NCBI GenBank assembly: GCA_038043445.1
Contig: JBBTBY010000123.1
Coordinates: 1 to 38,551, forward strand
Origin: Spirochaetota bacterium
Lineage (GTDB): Bacteria; Spirochaetota; Brachyspiria; Brachyspirales; JACRPF01
DNA: 38,551 nucleotides
Direction: 5' to 3'
Below, piece after piece: positions 32,710 through 38,551 of the stretch. A program made the position numbers and the translations under genes. The notes below the pieces were generated by a model. That model worked only from the letters and a program-made list of their open reading frames with translations, did not search any database and was not told the DNA's origin. Position 1 is the stretch's first letter; each line of letters opens with the position of its first letter.

Positions 32710-34821
32710 TCACTTCTTTACGAAATATACCGGTGATGCCGTGAGCGTGACCGTACCCGTCCCGAGCGCATTCCCCATGATATCGACGGCGTTCATGCCA
32801 GCGGGCACCGTTACCGTCGCCGATGTTTTCGGTGACCACGCAGCGATCACGGCACCGGATGCGCGCTTGAACTCGAAGGCAAGTGCATCCGCATGGAAAT
32901 TGCGCTCCTTCACGAATTGAGCCCCCGAAAGGAGCGAGCTCATGACCACATACGCGCTGTAGGCGGGTTTCGGCATGCAGCCGAATTTTGCGTTGCGAAG
33001 GATGCCGAAGTTGTTCTCATTATACGCGCGATCCGCACCGTCATCCATGAGGTCGTACCAGAAGAGCTTCTCGACGACACCGGTGGAGAGCATGAGCACA
33101 TGCGCCCGCACGAGCATTCTCGCCTGCTCCGTTTCCGTCGTTTCGCGCGAGCCTTTATGCGTCGGCCAGCCGACCTCGGTTATCCATATATTCTGCTTTC
33201 CATTGTATTTCTCGATGAGCGACTTGATGTTCTTCATCTCTTCCACGAGCGTCATGCCGGCGACCTTGTCCTCCGGTGCGGAGGGATAACGGTACGGATG
33301 AACCGATACGGCATTGCAGTAGGAGAGCGCGCCGGCAGCGAACATCGCTTCGATAGGTTTCAGGTCATGCGTGCTGTGCTCACCGCCGAGTCCGACGATA
33401 TACGCATTCGCATCGACCGCGCGCACCGCTTCAAACGCTGTCTTGAGCACCTTCACATAGTTTTCCGGCGTATTTCCCGGGCGGTTCTTTCCGTCCTTGC
33501 CCTTCATGCCGCAGCCGCCCGTCCATTCATTCCATACCTCGTAGCATTTTATACGGCCTCTGTATTTCGCAGCAAGTGCCTTGCAGTACGCTCCGTACGC
33601 CGCGAGTGTCTCATCCGATGCGGGAAAATTACCTTCATCATAGAATTTATTCCCGTAGTTGAGGATGATGAGCGGTTCAATGCCGAGAGCGAGCGCGGCA
33701 TCGATGTAGGCATCGTATTTCGGATCGAAGACTATCCCGCCTTTCTTCTGCTCAACGCGGCTCCAGCACATCTCATCGCGGAGATATTTGATGCCCGCGG
33801 ACGCCATCATGTTCATCGTTTCCGGCGGGAAGTAATCGGGACGAAAACCGCTCTGATAATGCGTGCATATGCCGAAGAACGATGATGCTATGGACTTGAG
33901 GTCGATGGCAGGGTTCACGCTCATGCGTACCGTATAGCTCGCGACCGGAACGCCGGCGAGCGTGCTCTCTATCGTTGCGGTGATGAAGCCCTGCACCTTT
34001 GGGCCTATCGTGATGACATTCTCTTTGGAAAGTTCCATGCTCCCCTTCGAGAACACGCGTGTGCCGTCACTGATGCTGTAGTTCGCGCCGACAATGCCGT
34101 CCGCTGCGGGTGAAAGCTTCAGTTTCACTGAACCTGCGCTGAACGAATTGCCGTACGCGGGGGAATCGATCTCAGCTTTGAAGAGCGGTCGCGGTTCCTC
34201 GCGTTTTTTCATGAGGTATATATCGTCGATGGTGATAGAGCCTGCCCCTTTGTATCCCTTGCTCGGCCGGTCATAGACGATGGCATAGGGCTTCACCGGA
34301 TAATCGAGCTTTCTGTTCCCATCCCCGCCCCACGCACCGCCGTGGTCCTTAAGTTTGCATGCGTAGAATTTCCATTCGCCTTTCACGATGCTGTTCTCGT
34401 ATTCGAGCTGATGCGTTTCGCCGGAGGCGTCGTTCACGCGCAGGCGCAGTGACCCAGTCTCGCCGTCGAATTTCGCCCACATGCCGATGTATAACCCCGG
34501 TTTATCGACGACGAATTCTTTCCCGACATTCACATATTCGAGCTTCTCTCTGCCGATGAAGGTGAAATCTATCTTTACCGCTTTTCCCGCGCGTCCCGTC
34601 CCCTCGCTTACCTTCATGACGGCGTATTGATCGCTCTCGCCCGTCGTCCAGCCCTCGGTCGATGCGGCGTAATTGACGGGCGATACCCGCTCGAACGCCT
34701 TGTCGCTCTGAGAATCATCGGGTATCAGCTCTATCGGACGCCACTCAGCGAATAGACCAGCAGCGAGCGTTACGCACACAGCCGTCGTTATCAAGACTGA
34801 TCTGAAGATCATGTGTCCCAT
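32710..34821 (-). CDS. secreted GH-A hydrolase with one WGG domain
   Basis: The product has 703 residues: signal peptide (about 1-25), a WGG beta domain (about 45-205, GETHQLEYENSIVKGEWKFY and GAWGGDGNRKLDYPVKPYAI), an Ig-like domain (about 215-305), a GH-A barrel (about 310-640) and a short C-terminal beta part. E432 in YEVWNEWTGGCGMKGKDG is the acid/base, E549 in IWITEVGWPTHKGS the nucleophile. The barrel start FFGICTHYQSGFRPDYFPPE, then FWYDLMDDGADRAYNENNFG, are nearly repeated in the next gene (34858), so the two are recent paralogues. GGGAG lies 7 bases ahead of ATG 34821; ATG three codons later is possible. The WNEWxGGCGMKGK insertion after the acid/base is unusual for GH39. Secreted; substrate unknown. 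Confidence 0.8.
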   Translation of the reverse strand: MGHMIFRSVLITTAVCVTLAAGLFAEWRPIELIPDDSQSDKAFERVSPVNYAASTEGWTTGESDQYAVMKVSEGTGRAGKAVKIDFTFIGREKLEYVNVGKEFVVDKPGLYIGMWAKFDGETGSLRLRVNDASGETHQLEYENSIVKGEWKFYACKLKDHGGAWGGDGNRKLDYPVKPYAIVYDRPSKGYKGAGSITIDDIYLMKKREEPRPLFKAEIDSPAYGNSFSAGSVKLKLSPAADGIVGANYSISDGTRVFSKGSMELSKENVITIGPKVQGFITATIESTLAGVPVASYTVRMSVNPAIDLKSIASSFFGICTHYQSGFRPDYFPPETMNMMASAGIKYLRDEMCWSRVEQKKGGIVFDPKYDAYIDAALALGIEPLIILNYGNKFYDEGNFPASDETLAAYGAYCKALAAKYRGRIKCYEVWNEWTGGCGMKGKDGKNRPGNTPENYVKVLKTAFEAVRAVDANAYIVGLGGEHSTHDLKPIEAMFAAGALSYCNAVSVHPYRYPSAPEDKVAGMTLVEEMKNIKSLIEKYNGKQNIWITEVGWPTHKGSRETTETEQARMLVRAHVLMLSTGVVEKLFWYDLMDDGADRAYNENNFGILRNAKFGCMPKPAYSAYVVMSSLLSGAQFVKERNFHADALAFEFKRASGAVIAAWSPKTSATVTVPAGMNAVDIMGNALGTGTVTLTASPVYFVKK

Positions 34822-34857
34822 TGTAAATCTCCCAAGGATATATTTTATTACAGCGTT

Positions 34858-36927
34858 TTAAATGCCAAGGTCTTTTCCATAGATATACACTATGTCTTCG
34901 GTGAGACGTACGGACCTGTCCGATGAGATCGGGAGCCCCATGATATTCTTCACCGAGGAAACAGTTCCTGAGACCGTCGCGTCCTCGCGTCCGCTTGACA
35001 TCCACGCGATCAGGCATTCACTGCCGTCGGGCAGGGTATAAAGCACGGCATGACGGTTCTCATTGCGGAGGAGCTTGACGGCGGTCGCTCCTGCGGTCGC
35101 GCGATTGAACACCGAGAGCGCGACCATGGCTGGCTTGGGGGCGTAATTAAATACCTGATGACGTACAATGCCGAAATTGTCTTCGTTGTACATGCGGTTC
35201 GTTCCATCATCTTTATAATCGTACCAGTACACCCGCTCAACGAACCCCGTCGATTGAAGGAGCGCATACGTTCGTACGATATAGCGTGCTTGCGAGCGCT
35301 CGAGAACACCGCGGGAATCCGCCTGCGTAGGCCAGCCGATCTCGGTCACCCACGCTTTTTTCGGCGCTCCTTTCGCGGCAGCGCGATCGGCGATGGCGCC
35401 AACCTCTTCAACAAGTTTGCTCATTTCAGGCGGTGCAGGATATCGATAGGGGTGTATCGAGAATGCATCCATGGATGAACCGCCGGCGGTGCTTATCGCG
35501 CGCTCGATATTTTCTGCGCATTTCAAACCGTATTCCCCGCCGATGCCGACCACGGTGACATCCGGGTGCTCTTTTTTTACCGCACTATACACGGCTTTCT
35601 GCAGCCGGCCGTAGGCTTCCGGGGAATGATCGTTGACCTTGCCTTTCATGCCGCAGCCGCCGACCCATTCGTTCCACACCTCATAGGAAGTGACATTTCC
35701 CTTGGTCATGCCTGTCAATGCAGCGGCATAGCGGGCGAATGCCGCGATATCATCGTCCGTATTCGGGAAATCGCCGCCTGCATAGAGCTTGTTGCCGTAA
35801 TCGTATATGACGAACGGTTCCATGTTCAATTCTTTTGCGCGCGCGAGATATTTTCCGCACGCCTCGGGCATTTCATAGACGCCCGCGGTCCTTTCAGTCC
35901 AGCTCCAGGGGACCTCGTCGCGGAAATGGCGGATGCCGTACTGGGCAAGGAGATCCATCGATTCGAGCGGGTGGCTGTTGAGAAAATGAGTGCAAATCCC
36001 GATAAAGGCGTTCCTCGCGACGCCTGTGGCGGCGAGCACGGCGCACGGGAAAAGTTTTGTTTCAATGACGTTCCCTCCGCTGATAAGGTCGATGCGGCAG
36101 CGGTAGTATCCCGGAGCGCTCGGGGTGAATGTGACGGGGCATTCTGATGCGGCGCCCTCTCCTTTCGCGACGATAGTATCGAAGTAATCGGCGACGCTCC
36201 ATCGTATCGCGCTCCCCTCGCCGCGTGCGAACAATTCCACCTGCGCTTTCGGGGCATATACATTGCCGAACGGCGGAGCCCCCTCGATGACAAGTGACGG
36301 TCTTTTCTGTTCTGTTTTTTTCAAGCGTGTGACCGTGTCGAGCCAGAGCGAGTTCTTTCCTTTGTACCCGATCATCGGGCGGTCGAAGATGAGTTGGAGT
36401 TTTGCGGGCAGATCGAGCTTGCCGTTCTTGTCGCCGCCCCAGAAGGATGATTGCCCTGAAACGGAGAATGCGATGAAATGCCATCCGCTGTTCTGCTCTG
36501 CTATCGCCGCGAGCTGATGCGTTTCACCGTTCGCATCGACCAGCCGGACGAAGAGGGGGAATCGCGTTCCATCATCGAGTACCCAAAAACCGATGCCGCC
36601 GGGGGTGTCATCGTCGGTGACGGCAATGCCGGTATCGAGCTGGATGAATTCCAGTTTTTTCTCGGCGAGGAATTCATAATCGACACGAAGTGATGCGGCT
36701 CCATCGCGTTTGACAGCCTTGTCGACAACGACCGAAGCCTTTGCGCTCTGCGAACCATCTGCTGCGGCCCATGCCGTATCGAGGTTTTCGAATCCTTCGA
36801 TCTCCGAGATCGGCACGTATGATTGTTCCGGGCTGAGATCAGGCGCAGGACACTTGATCTCCTGCCGGCCGAAAACCAGGGATGTCATTCCAGCGACAAC
36901 GATGATTATGCGCGTCGTTCGTCTCAT
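34858..36927 (-). CDS. secreted GH-A hydrolase with one WGG domain, paralogue
   Basis: The product has 689 residues and is a paralogue of the gene at 32710. Signal peptide MRRTTRIIIVVAGMTSLVFG; WGG domain about 45-202 (NGETHQLAAIAEQNSGWHFI, SSFWGGDKNGKLDLPAKLQL and the IGYKGKNSLWLDTVTRL strand); Ig-like part about 215-300; barrel about 305-625 with E420 in YEVWNEWVGGCGMKGKVND and E529 in AWVTEIGWPTQADSRG. The frame stays open another 53 codons upstream into the regulator gene, but the ATG at 36927 follows AGGAGC and gives a proper signal peptide. First hydrolase after the regulator, 40 bases downstream of it, so under the most direct control. Secreted; substrate unknown. Confidence 0.8.
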   Translation of the reverse strand: MRRTTRIIIVVAGMTSLVFGRQEIKCPAPDLSPEQSYVPISEIEGFENLDTAWAAADGSQSAKASVVVDKAVKRDGAASLRVDYEFLAEKKLEFIQLDTGIAVTDDDTPGGIGFWVLDDGTRFPLFVRLVDANGETHQLAAIAEQNSGWHFIAFSVSGQSSFWGGDKNGKLDLPAKLQLIFDRPMIGYKGKNSLWLDTVTRLKKTEQKRPSLVIEGAPPFGNVYAPKAQVELFARGEGSAIRWSVADYFDTIVAKGEGAASECPVTFTPSAPGYYRCRIDLISGGNVIETKLFPCAVLAATGVARNAFIGICTHFLNSHPLESMDLLAQYGIRHFRDEVPWSWTERTAGVYEMPEACGKYLARAKELNMEPFVIYDYGNKLYAGGDFPNTDDDIAAFARYAAALTGMTKGNVTSYEVWNEWVGGCGMKGKVNDHSPEAYGRLQKAVYSAVKKEHPDVTVVGIGGEYGLKCAENIERAISTAGGSSMDAFSIHPYRYPAPPEMSKLVEEVGAIADRAAAKGAPKKAWVTEIGWPTQADSRGVLERSQARYIVRTYALLQSTGFVERVYWYDYKDDGTNRMYNEDNFGIVRHQVFNYAPKPAMVALSVFNRATAGATAVKLLRNENRHAVLYTLPDGSECLIAWMSSGREDATVSGTVSSVKNIMGLPISSDRSVRLTEDIVYIYGKDLGI

Positions 36928-36967
36928 TGTGTGCTCCTGTGCGTATATCGTTCTTCTTTCATCATGA

Positions 36968-38065
36968 TCACGGTACACTGACCGGTACTGCTGCCGTGCT
37001 CGAACGTTCGCAGAGCACCGATGCAATGCGTGTAATATGTTCACCGCCCGCGACGGCACGGAATGCTGTGCGAGCGAGATCATCATATCGCGCAGCCATG
37101 GCGGTTATGCCGGGGACCGTGTATGCATACTGGTCGCTGTCGCCTTCGCCGCCGTCGGCGATGATGCTTACATCCTCGGGGACGCGTATGCCGGCCTCCG
37201 CGTAAGCACGGAGCGCACCGGCGGCCCCGGACGCGGAATCGTATATGACGGCGGATGGCCGATGCGATGTGATAAGTTCCTTCGTTCTCACATACCCTGC
37301 AAGAAGCGCGCTGTCCCATGGCCGAATGCGGTGCGCACGGTCCATCAGATCCGGCGATATTCCGTGCTCGGAAAATATGCGGCGTATCGTGCGCTCGCGT
37401 ATGCGCGTTTCCTCCGCTTCCGGCTCATTGCCGATGTATGCGATGTCTGTGTGGCCGCTGTCGATGAGATATTGTAGCGCTCTCGACGCGCTCGCTTCGT
37501 AATCGGGGCAGACGATGCGTATATTAGTAAGCCCCTCCGCATTGACTTCATTGAAGAACACGAACGGTATGCCCGCGGCATTGAACTCAGCGAGCTGCGC
37601 TATCGAGATCTGCTGTGCGGGGAGCACGAACACCGCGGCGATGCCGCTGCTTTTAGCAATGATGTCGCTGATTATCTCATAGTCGGTATCTTTCTTGAGC
37701 TCAACGGGACGCAGCGTGAATTGCGATGCGGCCATATGCACATGCTCGGTGAGCCGGAAAATGAAATGCGAAAAATAGCGCGGGTATGCGAAGAGTATCT
37801 CGCGTCCGCCGGTGCCCTGTTCAAGTGCTATCTCGCCGTCGCGCCCCGCGATGAATATGCCTTTTCCCCGCCGCCGCTCGATAAGGCCTTCTTTCTCAAG
37901 TGCAAAGAGCATACGGTTAATGGTGGAAAGTGAGACATGGTAGCGCTTGATAAGCTCGCTTATTGAGGGGAGACGGTCATTGGACTGACCGCTCTTGATA
38001 CGCTCAAGGACGTATTCCTTGAGCTGTAAATACATTGGAATTTGGCTGTTTTTTGATATTTTCAT
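36968..38065 (-). CDS. GntR-type HTH + LacI-type ligand-binding regulator
   Basis: The product has 365 residues. Residues about 10-72 are a GntR winged helix (QIPMYLQLKEYVLERIKSGQ, then LPSISELIKRYHVSLSTINR, MLFALEKEGLIERRRGKG). Residues about 88-365 are a LacI/periplasmic-binding-protein type sensor, with SGIAAVFVLPAQQIS, GHTDIAYIGNEPEAEE, RPSAVIYDSASGAAGALRAY and VPEDVSIIADGGEGD. The layout is that of AraR, which binds L-arabinose in other bacteria; the sugar here is unknown. It heads the operon of secreted hydrolases and is divergent to a GH95 gene, so it most likely controls both. A palindrome sits between its promoter and its start. No Shine-Dalgarno sequence is visible before the ATG (the leader is about 20 bases), which predicts low translation. 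Confidence 0.88.
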   Translation of the reverse strand: MKISKNSQIPMYLQLKEYVLERIKSGQSNDRLPSISELIKRYHVSLSTINRMLFALEKEGLIERRRGKGIFIAGRDGEIALEQGTGGREILFAYPRYFSHFIFRLTEHVHMAASQFTLRPVELKKDTDYEIISDIIAKSSGIAAVFVLPAQQISIAQLAEFNAAGIPFVFFNEVNAEGLTNIRIVCPDYEASASRALQYLIDSGHTDIAYIGNEPEAEETRIRERTIRRIFSEHGISPDLMDRAHRIRPWDSALLAGYVRTKELITSHRPSAVIYDSASGAAGALRAYAEAGIRVPEDVSIIADGGEGDSDQYAYTVPGITAMAARYDDLARTAFRAVAGGEHITRIASVLCERSSTAAVPVSVP

Positions 38066-38067
38066 AA

Positions 38068-38081
38068 CTATAGCGCTATAG
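38068..38081. promoter_or_regulatory. perfect 14-bp palindrome, probable operator
   Basis: CTATAGCGCTATAG is a perfect inverted repeat lying 2 bases before the regulator ATG and just downstream of its promoter start region. Binding there would block both transcription and, as part of the RNA, ribosome access. It is the best candidate operator in the window. Confidence 0.55.
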
Positions 38082-38091
38082 ATATACAGGT

Positions 38092-38120
38092 AGTATAGTC
38101 AAATGCGATTTGTTTGTCAA
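38092..38120 (-). promoter_or_regulatory. sigma-70 type promoter of the regulator operon
   Basis: On the minus strand TTGACA (38115-38120), 17-bp spacer, TATACT (38092-38097), both near-consensus. The start point should be near 38085, placing the palindrome in the first 20 bases of the transcript. Confidence 0.75.
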
Positions 38121-38156
38121 GGTAATAATGCGCTGGTGATTTGACTCGGTCCGCAA

Positions 38157-38162
38157 TATAAT
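38157..38162 (+). promoter_or_regulatory. possible -10 element of the GH95 gene
   Basis: TATAAT at 38157-38162 has only a weak -35 match (TGGTGA) at 17 bases; TTGACT at 38140 is too close. A promoter needing an activator would look like this. GTCAAATGCGAT (38099) and GTCAATGCGAT (38173) form a near repeat in this intergenic region. Confidence 0.35.
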
Positions 38163-38236
38163 CCACCTATATGTCAATGCGATGGGTTTTCTGCGCCCAT
38201 TTATGATGTAGCTTATCTTCCGTAGTGAGGTTATCA

Positions 38237-38551
38237 ATGGATCCATTAACGCTTTGGTACGCAGCACCGGCGAGGAATTGGAATGAAGCGCTTCCCCTCG
38301 GCAACGGCCGATTCGGCGCCATGGTGTTCGGGGGCATAGGCGAGGAGCGATTACAGTTGAACGATGATACGCTCTGGTCGGGGTTCCCGCGGGAGTGGAA
38401 TAATCCGCGTGCGAAAGAGGTGCTTCCCGAGGTTCGCAAAGCGGTGTTCTCCGGTGATCATGTGTCAGCGACCGAGCTCTGTAAAAAGATGCAGGGGCCG
38501 TGGACGCAGGCATACGAGCCGATGGGCGATGTGCTCATCAAATTCCTGCAC
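38237..38551 (+). CDS. GH95 fucosidase-like protein, N-terminal part, cut by window edge
   Basis: The ATG at 38237 opens 105 codons to the window end. MDPLTLWYAAPARNWNEALP, then LGNGRFGAMVFGGIGEERLQ, LNDDTLWSGFPREWNNPRA is the standard N-terminal beta-sandwich of GH95 enzymes (1,2-alpha-L-fucosidase and alpha-L-galactosidase, inverting). The catalytic barrel lies beyond the window. No signal peptide is visible, so it should be cytoplasmic like the GH29 enzyme. It is transcribed divergently from the regulator across a 171-base gap. Substrate assignment rests on family knowledge. Confidence 0.88.
   Translation, partial: MDPLTLWYAAPARNWNEALPLGNGRFGAMVFGGIGEERLQLNDDTLWSGFPREWNNPRAKEVLPEVRKAVFSGDHVSATELCKKMQGPWTQAYEPMGDVLIKFLH

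Noticed and set aside
34858-37086. Upstream-extended start of the first hydrolase at 37086
   Set aside because: It would overlap the regulator gene by 119 bases; the ATG at 36927 has AGGAGC and begins a clean signal peptide.
1-38551. CRISPR array, tRNA or rRNA genes
   Set aside because: I looked for regularly spaced short repeats and for tRNA-like arms and found none; a scan with a covariance model would be more reliable than reading by eye.

Overview
The window looks like bacterial DNA of about 55-58% GC from a polysaccharide-degrading heterotroph. The best guess is the PVC group (Lentisphaerota/Victivallales-like or a relative of Planctomycetes), with a deep-branching Spirochaetota as alternative. 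The reasons are a DUF1549/DUF1553 + DUF1501 + PPC-domain cluster, a GntR-headed LacI-type regulator, and many LamG/GH-A secreted hydrolases. The sequence has no rRNA or tRNA that I could recognise, so the taxonomic call is inference.

Layout: (1) 1-586, an ECF-like sigma factor on the minus strand, running off the left edge. (2) 687-3291, an accessory island bounded by two nearly identical 79-bp direct repeats, each carrying a consensus-like promoter and the first codons of a small gene. Inside lie an AT-rich (hand-counted lines near 25-35% GC) BtrH-type acyltransferase gene, a 35-codon stub of a family-4-like glycosyltransferase, and a frameshifted IS91-type transposase remnant. (3) 3569-11979, a tightly packed plus-strand operon: GH39-like hydrolase, GalD-type sugar-acid dehydratase, secreted LamG + clan GH-A hydrolase, GH16, GH29 fucosidase, second GH39-like enzyme. 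(4) 12134-16899, a small secreted protein, a GH123/DUF4091-like secreted protein and an SH3-containing lipoprotein, with recognisable promoters. (5) 16919-23782, a promoter, a possible small ORF, a chorismatase/RidA-like protein, a DUF1549/DUF1553 protein without the usual CxxCH segment, a Tat-exported DUF1501 protein and a two-PPC-domain protein. (6) 38065 down to 23803 on the minus strand, a six-gene operon headed by its own GntR/LacI-type regulator and followed by five signal-peptide-bearing multidomain glycoside hydrolases. (7) 38237 to the end, the start of a divergent GH95 fucosidase gene.

Working model: the minus-strand operon secretes large depolymerases with LamG, CBM9-like and a recurring WGG-signature domain. 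The plus-strand operon is mostly cytoplasmic and finishes oligosaccharides, with two fucosidase families (GH29, GH95) and a sugar-acid dehydratase for catabolism. The regulator probably senses the released sugar and acts at a perfect 14-bp palindrome between its promoter and its start codon. No transporter is present in the window. The two most unusual points are the WGG domain family shared by three neighbouring hydrolases and the DUF1549 protein that has lost its heme-type motif.
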